The notes: generated from the letters alone by a model not told the origin. A DNA stretch of 56,468 bases from Clostridium sp. OM02-18AC (GCF_003481825.1 NZ_QULW01000016.1:1-56468); one strand, 5' to 3'; counted from the first letter of the stretch, positions 16,308-24,632 are shown. A program made the numbers and translations.

Positions 16308-18191
16308 ATGCCATACTTAGAAGAATCGTATGATATTGTGGTGGTCGGTGCAGGACATGCCGGATGCGAGGCAGCGCTGGCCTGCGCAAGACTGGGGCTT
16401 GAGACGATTGTGTTTACGGTCAGTGTAGACAGTATTGCCCTGATGCCCTGCAACCCGAATATCGGAGGAAGCTCCAAGGGACATCTGGTCCGGGAACTGG
16501 ATGCATTGGGCGGAGAAATGGGAAAAAATATTGATAAGACCTTTATCCAGTCCAAAATGTTAAATGAATCAAAAGGACCTGCAGTTCATTCCCTGCGTGC
16601 GCAGGCGGATAAACAGGATTACAGCAGACAGATGCGCCGTACACTGGAGAATACCGAACATTTAACCATTCGCCAGGCGGAAGTATCAGAAATTCTGGTG
16701 GAGGATCACAAGATTACCGGGGTGAAGACGTATTCCGGAGCGGTTTATCATGCAAAAGCCGTGGTCCTGGCAACCGGAACTTATTTAAAAGCACGTTGTA
16801 TCTATGGTGACGTTAGCAATGCAACGGGGCCAAATGGTCTGCAGCCGGCGAACCATCTGACCGATTCCCTGATTGCAAACGGAATTGAAATGTTCCGTTT
16901 TAAGACCGGTACTCCGGCGCGTGCGGATCGGCGAAGCATTGATTTTTCTAAGATGGAAGAGCAGTTTGGAGATAAGCGGGTTGTTCCGTTTTCCTTCTCT
17001 ACAGATCCGGAATCGGTACAAAAAGACCAGGTTTCGTGCTGGCTGACTTACACAAATGAAGAGACCCATCAGATTATCCGTGATAATTTGGATCGTTCTC
17101 CGTTATTCTCCGGGGCAATTGAAGGAACTGGACCGCGTTACTGTCCGTCAATCGAGGATAAAGTGGTGAAATTCCCGGACAAAACGCGTCATCAGGTATT
17201 TATTGAACCAGAGGGTCTCTATACGAATGAAATGTATCTGGGCGGCATGTCGAGTTCCCTGCCGGAAGATGTCCAGTATGCAATGTACCGTACTGTCCCA
17301 GGGCTGGAGCATGTAAAAATCGTGCGGAATGCATATGCCATTGAATATGACTGCATCAATGCACGTCAGTTAAAATTGTCGTTGGAGTTTAAGGCAATCA
17401 GCGGGTTGTTCAGTGGCGGACAGTTTAACGGAAGCTCCGGATATGAGGAAGCAGCAGTGCAGGGCTTTATGGCAGGCGTGAATGCAGCTATGAAGGTACT
17501 GGGAAGAGAACCGGTCATTCTGGATCGTTCCCAGGCATACATTGGTGTTCTGATCGATGATCTGGTTACCAAGGAAAATCATGAGCCATACCGTATGATG
17601 ACGTCCCGTGCTGAATATCGTTTGCTTTTGCGTCAGGATAATGCAGATCTGCGTTTGCGTGGAATCGGTCATGAAATCGGCCTGGTAGATGACGAAACTT
17701 ATGAAAAGGTTCTTCAGAAGGAAAAAGATATTCAAACAGAAATAGAGCGGTTGGAGAAAACAACGGTAGGAGCAAATCCAAAGATTCAGGCATTTTTGGA
17801 GAGTCATGGAAGTACAGCATTAAAGACAGGCGCAACACTGGCCGAGTTAGTGCGCAGACCGGAACTTGATTATTTTATGTTAACTGAACTTGATGAAAAA
17901 CGGCCAGATCTTTCTTATGATACGGCTGAACAGGTTAACATAAATATTAAATATGAAGGATATTTGAAGCGGCAGCAGCAGCAGGTAGCCCAGTTCAAGA
18001 AGCTGGAGAAGAAAAAGCTGGATCCGGATTTTGACTACAGTACGGTAAACAGTCTTCGGCGCGAAGCAGTACAAAAGTTAAATCTGTATAAACCGGCATC
18101 GATTGGGCAGGCATCCCGTATTTCCGGAGTGTCTCCGGCGGATATTTCCGTATTGCTGGTGCATCTGGAGCAGATGCGGCACAGTAAATAG
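16308..18191 (+). CDS. mnmG: tRNA uridine-5-carboxymethylaminomethyl(34) synthesis enzyme MnmG
   Basis: The FAD-dependent partner of MnmE (GidA), 627 residues. The FAD-binding GAGHAGCEAALACARLG lies at residues 14-30. Other family blocks are PCNPNIGGSSKGHLVRE, ATGTYLKARC, GLFSGGQFNGSSGYEEAA and TSRAEYRLLLRQDNAD. The C-terminal helical domain for MnmE/tRNA binding is intact. It lies 101 bases after mnmE, a spacer in which I see no further gene. Confidence 0.98.
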   Translation: MPYLEESYDIVVVGAGHAGCEAALACARLGLETIVFTVSVDSIALMPCNPNIGGSSKGHLVRELDALGGEMGKNIDKTFIQSKMLNESKGPAVHSLRAQADKQDYSRQMRRTLENTEHLTIRQAEVSEILVEDHKITGVKTYSGAVYHAKAVVLATGTYLKARCIYGDVSNATGPNGLQPANHLTDSLIANGIEMFRFKTGTPARADRRSIDFSKMEEQFGDKRVVPFSFSTDPESVQKDQVSCWLTYTNEETHQIIRDNLDRSPLFSGAIEGTGPRYCPSIEDKVVKFPDKTRHQVFIEPEGLYTNEMYLGGMSSSLPEDVQYAMYRTVPGLEHVKIVRNAYAIEYDCINARQLKLSLEFKAISGLFSGGQFNGSSGYEEAAVQGFMAGVNAAMKVLGREPVILDRSQAYIGVLIDDLVTKENHEPYRMMTSRAEYRLLLRQDNADLRLRGIGHEIGLVDDETYEKVLQKEKDIQTEIERLEKTTVGANPKIQAFLESHGSTALKTGATLAELVRRPELDYFMLTELDEKRPDLSYDTAEQVNINIKYEGYLKRQQQQVAQFKKLEKKKLDPDFDYSTVNSLRREAVQKLNLYKPASIGQASRISGVSPADISVLLVHLEQMRHSK

Positions 18192-18295
18192 AGGGTAATA
18201 GATTGCTGTTTCTGAAATGGAATTTTCTGAACTGAAAATTCCGTACAATACAGTTATGGCAGCAGATTTTGCCGAAATTCCACACAGGAGGGATT

Positions 18296-19030
18296 ATGGA
18301 ACAGATTTTTGTGGATAAAATGAAAGCGGGAACCCTGGAACTGGGGATTACGCTTTCGGAACATCAGATGGAACAATTCTATCACTATTATGAATTATTG
18401 ATCGAATGGAATAAGGTCATGAATCTGACCGGAATTACAGAACTGGAAGAAGTGGTCAGCAAGCATTTTATAGACAGCCTGGCACTTGTAAAAGCAGTAC
18501 CTCTTCAGGATGGACGGAGTGTATCTGCGATTGACGTGGGGACGGGCGCCGGTTTCCCGGGAATTCCGTTAAAAATTGCATTTCCAAATTTAAAGATTAC
18601 ATTGCTGGATTCCTTAAATAAAAGAATCAAATTTTTAAATGAAGTGATCGGTCAGCTGGGACTTACGAATGTAGAAACGATTCACGGAAGAGCAGAGGAC
18701 TTTGGTCAGAATGCAAAATACCGTGAGAAGTATGATTATTGTGTATCCCGGGCAGTTGCGAATGCGGCAACGTTGTCTGAATATTGTCTCCCGTTCGTAA
18801 AAGTAGGGGGCGCATTCATCCCGTATAAATCAGGGAAAATTGATGAAGAACTGGAGCAGGGAACCAAAGCAATCGAAAGCCTTGGCGGAAGTATTGCAGA
18901 TGTGATCCGCTTTGAACTGACCGGAGCAGATGCAGACCGCTCATTGGTGGTAATTGATAAAATCGCGAAGACTGCGAAAAAGTATCCGAGAAAAGCGGGA
19001 ATGCCCTCGAAAGAACCGATTGGGAAATAA
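18296..19030 (+). CDS. rsmG: 16S rRNA (guanine(527)-N(7))-methyltransferase RsmG
   Basis: RsmG (GidB) methylates G527 of 16S rRNA using SAM. The 244-residue form starts at ATG 18296, supported by AGGAGGG 5 bases before; a longer TTG frame from 18269 covers that site and is less likely. Motifs: NLTGITELEEVVSKHFIDSL, the SAM-binding DVGTGAGFPGIPL, LLDSLNKRIKFL and SRAVANAATLSEYCLPFVK. The TAA stop (19028-19030) is also the first three bases of the palindromic element that follows. Confidence 0.96.
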   Translation: MEQIFVDKMKAGTLELGITLSEHQMEQFYHYYELLIEWNKVMNLTGITELEEVVSKHFIDSLALVKAVPLQDGRSVSAIDVGTGAGFPGIPLKIAFPNLKITLLDSLNKRIKFLNEVIGQLGLTNVETIHGRAEDFGQNAKYREKYDYCVSRAVANAATLSEYCLPFVKVGGAFIPYKSGKIDEELEQGTKAIESLGGSIADVIRFELTGADADRSLVVIDKIAKTAKKYPRKAGMPSKEPIGK

Positions 19031-19603
19031 CAATATTGCGTAGTAAGTCTCTGTAGATACGGAAACACAAGCCAGCCGGTACAGGATAAGCATTTGGGTG
19101 AAAATCCTTTTGCTCGTAGGCTGCGCCGCCTATTGTTGGAACTGCGACCCAAACTCGCACGCGCTGCGTGCTCAAACAAGGGTCTCCGTTCCAACGCTAT
19201 GCTCGCCCACTCACGGATTTTCAAACAAATGCTTATCCTGTACCGGCTGGCTTGCGTTTCCTGTGTACTGGCTTTACTAACATAAAAACCTGCAACCATT
19301 ACTGATTTGGCAGATAGTTAGCCTATCTCTGCCATTTCAGTAGTGGTTGCAGGTTTTTTGTATGTAGTGGAGCCAACACAGTAGAAAGCCCCCGCCGCGA
19401 CATGCATAAGCGCATTCTTTTAGCCAATTTTGCCCGTTTTGTGAGCATAGCGATTGCTTTGGAGCTCTGTCTGAGCGAACGCAGTGAGCGAGTTAGCGGA
19501 GAAGCAATCTAATAGGCGGCGGAGCAAAACGGGTGAAAATTGGCGTGAATGCGTTTATGCATGGCGCGGCGGGGGCTTTCGGACTTACTGTGCTAAATTG
19601 TTA
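19028..19603. repeat. Composite palindromic element with 20-base terminal inverted repeats
   Basis: A 576-base non-coding unit between convergent rsmG and the VOC gene. The ends 19028-19047 and 19584-19603 are inverted repeats matching at 16 of 20 positions (TAACAAT...AGTAAG). Inside are three palindromes. H1 has 47-base arms, 19061-19107 and 19215-19261, matching at 44 of 47, with further pairing inside. H2 (19285-19359) is a terminator-like hairpin. H3 has arms of about 57 bases (19384-19440 and 19524-19580) around a nested GATTGCTT/AAGCAATC hairpin. No transposase frame is present. H2 and the left end recur at 38316-38434. It looks like a MITE-like or REP-like repeat; I do not recognise a named family. 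Confidence 0.8.
19285..19359. terminator. Bidirectional terminator-like hairpin (H2) inside the palindromic element
   Basis: AAAACCTGCAACCA (19285-19298) pairs with TGGTTGCAGGTTTT (19344-19357), with continued pairing of TTGGCAGATAG to CTATCTCTGCCA near the loop, and a T6 run on the plus strand. The A-run on the other side allows it to work in both directions between the convergent genes. The same hairpin is found at 38338-38407. Confidence 0.75.
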
Positions 19604-19966
19604 CTTAGCCGGCACAATTTCAATCCAGTAGCCATCGGGGTCGGAGATGAAGTAGATACCCATTGCTTCATTTTCGTAGCAGATGACGTTTTGCTTTTTA
19701 TGTTGTTCATGAAGCTTTTCATATTCATCGGTTACGAAAGCAAGATGAAATTCACATTCGCCGAGATTGTATGGTTCTGTACGATCACGAAGCCATGTGA
19801 GTTCCAGGGAAAAGTTGCTGACACCATCTCCAAGATAGACAAGCTTAAATGATCCGTCAGCAGCATCTTTTTCTCGAATTGGTTCAAGGTTTAACGTATC
19901 TTTGTAGAATTTTAGACTTTTATCAAGGTCCAGGACATTAAAATTAAAATGGTTAAATTGAATCAT
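19601..19966 (-). CDS. VOC family (glyoxalase/bleomycin resistance-like) protein
   Basis: A 121-residue single-domain protein of the vicinal oxygen chelate fold. The start is FNHFNFNVLDLDKSLKFYKDTLN, with FHLAFVTD in the middle and FISDPDGYWIEIVP at the end. Candidate metal ligands are H6, E72/H74 and E117. This matches lactoylglutathione-lyase-type annotations, but the true substrate of small Firmicutes VOC proteins is usually unknown. AGGATT precedes the ATG. The stop codon coincides with the right end of the palindromic element, and a parS site lies 30 bases upstream of the start. It is transcribed against the replication direction, unlike its neighbours. Confidence 0.85.
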   Translation of the reverse strand: MIQFNHFNFNVLDLDKSLKFYKDTLNLEPIREKDAADGSFKLVYLGDGVSNFSLELTWLRDRTEPYNLGECEFHLAFVTDEYEKLHEQHKKQNVICYENEAMGIYFISDPDGYWIEIVPAK

Positions 19967-19995
19967 CGTGAAAATCCTCCATTCTTGTATTTTTA

Positions 19996-20011
19996 TGTTT
20001 CACGTGAAACA
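19996..20011. promoter_or_regulatory. parS site 1
   Basis: A perfect 16-base TGTTTCACGTGAAACA, the ParB/Spo0J centromere consensus. It lies 30 bases upstream of the VOC gene start and about 1.5 kb from parA. Confidence 0.95.
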
Positions 20012-20067
20012 TTGGAAACGTGTGAAAACAATCATATGATTTTGTCAGTGCAAAAAGTCAATTATAA

Positions 20068-20083
20068 TGTTTCACGTGAAACA
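20068..20083. promoter_or_regulatory. parS site 2
   Basis: A second perfect TGTTTCACGTGAAACA, 72 bases from site 1, in the intergenic region between the VOC gene and the alpha/beta hydrolase gene. Confidence 0.95.
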
Positions 20084-20173
20084 TCAGCTGAAAATGATTT
20101 TGAAAAGTATTTCAACTTTTAGAAAGTTGCTGTTTAACACGGTGCACAAACAGCAATTGGTTTTGCGCATGCC

Positions 20174-21127
20174 TTATTTTATAAAATATGTTTTTACGAG
20201 TTCTGCAATTTCTTCTGGCTTTTCAACATGTGGTAATTCCTTTGATTTTGGCAGAATAGCTGTTTCAATAGAGGAATTATATTCTTTGTATTCACCCAGT
20301 CGTTCTTTTATATTATCTACGGCACCGCCGCCAATCAGATAAATACTGTTATCAATTTTCTTCAGTGCGTTGATCAAATTGCACTTTGTGTAATTACAGC
20401 GAATACTTGCAAAGGTAGACTTAGGGGAAGATCCTAAATGAGCAGCTTCATAACAAGCGTCTACATAACTGGATTTCACAGCATACGGATTGAAAAACTT
20501 TCTGTCCATCAGTTCTTCCAAGATCATTTTTTTACTGCTTGCAATATGGTATAAAAGGGTGCCCACAATCGGCAGTTCAATGATGCATTTATACATTTTG
20601 GCTGTTTTACCAGGAATGGAGCTGTAGTCCAAAAGACTGAGCGGGTTGATCGCCATAATCTGATCAAATAATTCTGGCTTTAAGGAACATGCCATAAGAG
20701 GAATCGATGCAGATTCCCCAGAGGTAATAACGCTGGTGCGGTGCCCGATTTCCGATTTGATAAAGTCTGAAATCAATTGAACATATAAGAAATTTGTATA
20801 TGTCATATTTGCTTTTTCGGAACGACCAAAGCCTAACAGGTCAATTGTATAGATTGTATATTCATTTTTCAAAAACGGAATCAGCTGTTTCCATTCATGT
20901 CCAGATGAAATGAAATCAATATCATGGATCAACAGAAGCGGCTTGCCGTTTCCTTCTTTTGTATAATGAATGTTTCCAAGGCGCCATTTGAAACAGAGTG
21001 CCTCTGGCTCTGCAAGCAGGTTCTTCGAGACGGCAGAAACCTGGATTGCTTTATTGATTGCTGCGGTTGTAACAGCAGCACCAGCTGAAAGTATAAGGAG
21101 CGTGAGTAATTTGTTTTTTGCTTTCAT
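20174..21127 (-). CDS. Alpha/beta hydrolase with N-terminal membrane anchor
   Basis: A 317-residue protein starting at MKAKNKLLTL, where AAGGAGG lies 5 bases upstream; a longer frame from 21208 is unlikely. The N-terminus is a hydrophobic anchor (about 5-25). The hydrolase core shows GKPLLLIHDIDFISSGHEW, IDLLGFGRSEK and a nucleophile elbow SGESAS, in which the last Gly of the usual GxSxG is Ser. The acid and His candidates are in GGGAVDN and LPHVEKPEEIAELV. This pattern fits an esterase/lipase-like enzyme at the membrane, but no substrate can be assigned. It stands alone, head-on to replication, flanked by parS sites. Confidence 0.8.
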   Translation of the reverse strand: MKAKNKLLTLLILSAGAAVTTAAINKAIQVSAVSKNLLAEPEALCFKWRLGNIHYTKEGNGKPLLLIHDIDFISSGHEWKQLIPFLKNEYTIYTIDLLGFGRSEKANMTYTNFLYVQLISDFIKSEIGHRTSVITSGESASIPLMACSLKPELFDQIMAINPLSLLDYSSIPGKTAKMYKCIIELPIVGTLLYHIASSKKMILEELMDRKFFNPYAVKSSYVDACYEAAHLGSSPKSTFASIRCNYTKCNLINALKKIDNSIYLIGGGAVDNIKERLGEYKEYNSSIETAILPKSKELPHVEKPEEIAELVKTYFIK

Positions 21128-21170
21128 AAAACCTCCTTCTTGCCTTAAAAAGACATGCATTCGCACTATA

Positions 21171-21199
21171 AGTATAGTATTATTTTGCCAAAGATGCAA
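21171..21199 (-). promoter_or_regulatory. Promoter of the alpha/beta hydrolase gene
   Basis: On the minus strand, TTGCAT (21194-21199) and TATACT (21171-21176) are 17 bases apart. The third parS site lies 25 bases upstream of the -35. Confidence 0.65.
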
Positions 21200-21223
21200 C
21201 GAAAACAAAAATTAAAAAGTAGA

Positions 21224-21239
21224 TGTTTCACGTGAAACA
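21224..21239. promoter_or_regulatory. parS site 3, within a 30-base perfect palindrome
   Basis: A perfect TGTTTCACGTGAAACA; dyad symmetry extends outward to AAGTAGA...TCTACTT, giving 30 bases at 21217-21246. It is nearest to parA (about 300 bases). Confidence 0.95.
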
Positions 21240-21441
21240 TCTACTTTGAGGTTCGTAATAAATTTCGCGCAAAGCTTACGTTTTTAAAAATTCGCTGAAG
21301 ATAGTACAGGTTACAAGGTTGATATAAGCGTTATTACAAGAATTATTATATACAGCAGAGACAGTAAGAAAAATGATTGGTCAAAAAATTGATTTAAAAA
21401 AACAGATTTTGCGACAAAGAATAGGAAAACGAAAAAAAGTG

Positions 21442-21450
21442 TGCTATACT
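21442..21450 (+). promoter_or_regulatory. parA promoter (extended -10)
   Basis: TGCTATACT (21442-21450) is an extended -10 element; no good -35 is visible in the A-rich sequence upstream. It lies about 100 bases before the parA start. Confidence 0.5.
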
Positions 21451-21554
21451 AATGCTATTGCTGCAAACAAGTGATAAAAAAAGAAACCTGAGAAAGTGAA
21501 AATCGTATGAAACGTTTTTCTTTCCCTTTTTCGGGGATGTATAAGGATGGTTAT

Positions 21555-22325
21555 ATGGGAAGAATAATAGCAATTGCAAATCAGAAAGGCGGCGTGGGAA
21601 AAACTACGACGGCAATTAATTTATCTGCATGTTTGGCTGAGGCGGGGCAGAAAGTGCTGGCTGTGGATTTTGATCCACAGGGAAACGCAACAAGCGGACT
21701 TGGATTTGAAAAAGGTTATATGGATAAAACCGTATATGAATTGCTGGTAGGGGAATGCAGCCTGGAAGAATGTATCATTAAAGAGGTGCAGGAGAATCTG
21801 GATGTCCTTCCGTCGGATGTGAATCTGGCCGGAGCAGAGATTGAACTTTTGGATGTAGAAAAGAAAGAATCTTTATTGAAGATGGAACTGGAGAAAGTGG
21901 AAGCCAATTATGATTATATCATCATTGATTGTCCGCCATCTTTGAGTTTGTTGACAATTAATGCGTTAACTGCTGCAGATACCGTGTTAGTACCGATTCA
22001 GTGTGAATACTATGCGCTGGAAGGTTTAAGTCAGATTCTTCAAACCGTCGAATTGGTAAAGAAGAAACTGAATCCGAAGCTGGAATTGGAAGGTGTTGTG
22101 TTTACCATGTACGATGCACGAACCAATTTGTCACTTCAGGTAGTTGAAAATGTAAAAGCACATTTAAATAAGAATATTTACAAAACGATCATTCCAAGAA
22201 ATGTCAGATTGGCAGAAGCACCGAGCCACGGAAAACCAATTAATATATATGATACCCGTTCAACTGGTGCAGAGAGTTATCGTATGCTGGCGGCAGAAGT
22301 AATTAGCAGAGGGGAAGAAGAGTAA
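21555..22325 (+). CDS. parA: Chromosome partitioning ATPase ParA/Soj
   Basis: A deviant-Walker ATPase of 256 residues that works with ParB in origin segregation and, in Bacillus, regulates DnaA. Motifs: NQKGGVGKTTTAINL (Walker A), DFDPQGNATSGLG and DYIIIDCPPSLSLLT (Walker B). I start at MGRIIAIANQ, the family N-terminus, with AAGGATGG upstream; an in-frame ATG at 21507 would add 16 residues. The stop lies one base before the parB ATG, so the two are tightly coupled. Confidence 0.96.
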   Translation: MGRIIAIANQKGGVGKTTTAINLSACLAEAGQKVLAVDFDPQGNATSGLGFEKGYMDKTVYELLVGECSLEECIIKEVQENLDVLPSDVNLAGAEIELLDVEKKESLLKMELEKVEANYDYIIIDCPPSLSLLTINALTAADTVLVPIQCEYYALEGLSQILQTVELVKKKLNPKLELEGVVFTMYDARTNLSLQVVENVKAHLNKNIYKTIIPRNVRLAEAPSHGKPINIYDTRSTGAESYRMLAAEVISRGEEE

Positions 22326-22326
22326 A

Positions 22327-23547
22327 ATGGCAGGAGCAAGAAGAGGATTAGGCAGAGGACTTGGCGCTTTGTTCGGAGAAGATACCGTAGAAGAGGTAAT
22401 TGGAGCAGAAAAAGCGGAGAAAGCAATAAAGACAGAAAAAGCAGAGAGAGCAATAAAGACAGAGAAGGCAGCGAAGACAGAAAAAACAGAGAAAGCTGCG
22501 AAAACAGCGAAATCAGAAAAAATACTGAAAGCAGAGAATCGAGAAAACGCTGCCGGATCAGCGAATCGAGAAGAAGCTGCAGGGCCGGAGCATAAAAAAG
22601 AAAGTTTTCATGCTAAAGGAAACAGCAGCCTGAAACAAAACGAAAAGACAGAAAAAGACGATACGGCGGCGATGGATAGCGTGCAGATACTTGGAGACGC
22701 TGTAAATACTGCAGCTTTAGCGAAAAATGGACAACAGGAAGAACCGGCACAGACAGAACTGGAACTGAAAGTATCGGAACTGGAACCAAACCGTGACCAG
22801 CCAAGAAAGGCGTTTGATGAAGTACAGTTGGAGGAACTGGCTGATTCCATTCGAAAGTATGGTGTTTTACAGCCGCTTCTGGTGCAGAAAAAGAAGGATA
22901 ATTATGAAATTATTGCGGGGGAACGGAGATGGAGAGCTGCCAAATTAGCAGGTTTGAAGACCGTTCCAGTTGTGATTCGGGAGTATAGTCCGCAGCAGGC
23001 AATGGAAATTGCGCTGATTGAAAACGTGCAGAGAGAGGATTTAAACCCGATCGAGGAGGCGTTGGCTTATCAGCGTTTGATGCAGGAATTTTCTTTGAAG
23101 CAGGAAGAAATTGCAGAACGAGTTTCGAAAAATCGTACAACGATTACCAACAGTATGCGCTTGTTGAATCTGACTCCGGAAGTTCAAAAGATGCTTGTTG
23201 AGGGGCGCATCAGCAGTGGTCATGCGAGAGCTCTTCTGGCTTTGAGCGATCCGCAGCAGCAGATCGAACTTGCGAAAAAAGTTGAATTGGAACGAATGAG
23301 TGTCCGGGAAATTGAAAAAGCTGTAAAATTACTGGGCAAGGAAAAGAAAGAAAAGAAAAAGAAAGAAGTGGATGAAGCGGTTGAACTTGTATTTCAGGAT
23401 ATGGAAAACCGTATGAAAACCGTAATGGGAACGAAAGTGAATATCAGCCGCAAGGATAAAACAAAAGGAAAGATCGAAATCGAATATTACTCTGAGGCTG
23501 AGTTGGAACGGATTGTCGAATTGATCGAATCCATTCAGCCGATGTAG
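22327..23547 (+). CDS. parB: Chromosome partitioning protein ParB/Spo0J with long N-terminal insertion
   Basis: A parS-binding CTPase clamp of 406 residues. The N-terminal ParA-contact peptide GLGRGLGALFGE (7-18) is intact. It is followed by about 120 residues of Lys/Glu/Ala repeats (EKAIKTEKA-type at 28-70) and polar sequence before the core starts near LELKVSELEPNRDQPRKAF (145-163). The core has the CTP-binding GERRWRAAKLAG (198-209) and ENVQREDLNPIEEA. The helix-turn-helix is EEIAERVSKNRTTITNSM, and a C-terminal dimerisation segment follows. Typical Firmicutes Spo0J is near 285 residues, so the extra length is the insertion. Three perfect parS sites lie upstream. Confidence 0.96.
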   Translation: MAGARRGLGRGLGALFGEDTVEEVIGAEKAEKAIKTEKAERAIKTEKAAKTEKTEKAAKTAKSEKILKAENRENAAGSANREEAAGPEHKKESFHAKGNSSLKQNEKTEKDDTAAMDSVQILGDAVNTAALAKNGQQEEPAQTELELKVSELEPNRDQPRKAFDEVQLEELADSIRKYGVLQPLLVQKKKDNYEIIAGERRWRAAKLAGLKTVPVVIREYSPQQAMEIALIENVQREDLNPIEEALAYQRLMQEFSLKQEEIAERVSKNRTTITNSMRLLNLTPEVQKMLVEGRISSGHARALLALSDPQQQIELAKKVELERMSVREIEKAVKLLGKEKKEKKKKEVDEAVELVFQDMENRMKTVMGTKVNISRKDKTKGKIEIEYYSEAELERIVELIESIQPM

Positions 23548-23694
23548 TTTTACCGGTTATACATTTTTTTGCAGCAGACTGGATTTATAAATGGAAAGTC
23601 TGAGAGAAATACGAAACAAGTAGAGGAATATTTACGATATGTTTGCGCAGTGCGCAGATGAGTAACCACAAAACGGAAAGACGGGATTTATTAT

Positions 23695-24222
23695 ATGGAA
23701 GGAAGTATTTTAAATAATCTGGGATTTGACCCGGTTTATCTTTTGATAGCATTGGCAGTTTTGACTCTGGTCTTACTGGTTGTAACCGTTATGTGTCTGA
23801 TCAACATGAGGAAACTTTATCGCAGATATGATATTTTTATGCGTGGAAGAGATGCGGAGACCATGGAAAATCTGATCATTGAGCAGATGAATGATATCAT
23901 TGACCTGAAATCACAGGATCGTTTTAATAAGGATTCCATTCGTACTGCTAATAAAAACAGTCGTGCTGCATTCCAGAAAATCGGAATTGTAAAATACAAT
24001 GCGTTTAAAGGCATGGGTGGAAATTTGAGTTTTGCGTTGGCTCTTCTGGATTATACCAATACGGGATTTGTCCTGAATTCTGTTCACAGTCGGGAAGGCT
24101 GTTATTTGTATTTGAAAGATGTAGAGCGCGGGGAAACGGAGGTTTTGCTGGGAGCAGAAGAAAAAGAAGCTCTGGAACAGGCCTTGGGATACAGAGAAAA
24201 GAAACCGACGCAGGAATCTTGA
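23695..24222 (+). CDS. DUF4446 family membrane protein
   Basis: A 175-residue protein with one N-terminal membrane helix (about 14-38, LLIALAVLTLVLLVVTVMCL), a short coiled-coil-like region and a C-terminal domain. The block AFQKIGIVKYNAFKGMGGNLSFALALLD is characteristic of DUF4446. In Firmicutes this family commonly follows parB; no function is established. It lies 147 bases after parB with no terminator between, so co-transcription is likely. Confidence 0.88.
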   Translation: MEGSILNNLGFDPVYLLIALAVLTLVLLVVTVMCLINMRKLYRRYDIFMRGRDAETMENLIIEQMNDIIDLKSQDRFNKDSIRTANKNSRAAFQKIGIVKYNAFKGMGGNLSFALALLDYTNTGFVLNSVHSREGCYLYLKDVERGETEVLLGAEEKEALEQALGYREKKPTQES

Positions 24223-24388
24223 TGCTATAATTGTATAGGAAAAGATAAAAAGTAATTTCAGGAAAAGTGTGAAAACGCAGACAGACAATCAGGAAAATCG
24301 AGATAACTGAAAAGATGAGCAAAAATAAGCGGAAACAGCCAGTAAAAACAGCAAGTAGAAAACAAGCAGAAACAGTGCAGTTCAAAAC

Positions 24389-24436
24389 AGAAGGATAGGA
24401 GTCCAGATAATGGATCTCTATCCTTCTATTTTTGTA
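24389..24436 (+). terminator. Terminator after the parAB-DUF4446 genes
   Basis: AGAAGGATAG (24389-24399 region) pairs with CTATCCTTCT (24418-24427), with an inner TCCA/TGGA stem, followed by ATTTTTG. The rest of 24223-24600 is A-rich, non-coding sequence in which I see no other feature. Confidence 0.75.
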
Positions 24437-24604
24437 AAAATTTTTTTATTTGTTCGTTTTTCTGGATTTTTATAAATGACAGACGCGCAGTTTTGAAAGC
24501 CGACAGGAACAAGGAGAATATGATATCAAATAGATGAAAATAAAAGTACATTGTATACATACAAACTGTACGAAAAAAAAGACAGGAAGAAAAATAAAAA
24601 TATA

Positions 24605-24632
24605 TTGACAATTATTTAACGAGTGGTATAAT
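24605..24632 (+). promoter_or_regulatory. adhE promoter with candidate Rex operator
   Basis: TTGACA (24605-24610) and TATAAT (24627-24632) with a 16-base spacer. The stretch 24605-24622 matches the Rex half-sites TTGTTAA/TTAACAA at 11 of 14 informative positions (TTGACAA, 4 bases, TTAACGA) and covers the -35 and spacer. Rex is the NADH-sensing repressor of adhE in Clostridia. The promoter is clear; the operator is an inference. Confidence 0.7.

Noticed and set aside
19028..19603. Palindromic element as an insertion sequence or CRISPR array
   Set aside because: No transposase frame and no regularly spaced direct repeats; the structure is inverted repeats only.
19484..19852. A 122-codon plus-strand frame across the palindromic element and VOC gene
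   Set aside because: It reads through a palindrome arm and then antisense to the VOC gene; no ribosome site.
20067..20342. A 91-codon plus-strand frame beginning within parS site 2
   Set aside because: Its first codons are the parS sequence itself, and the rest is antisense to the hydrolase gene end.
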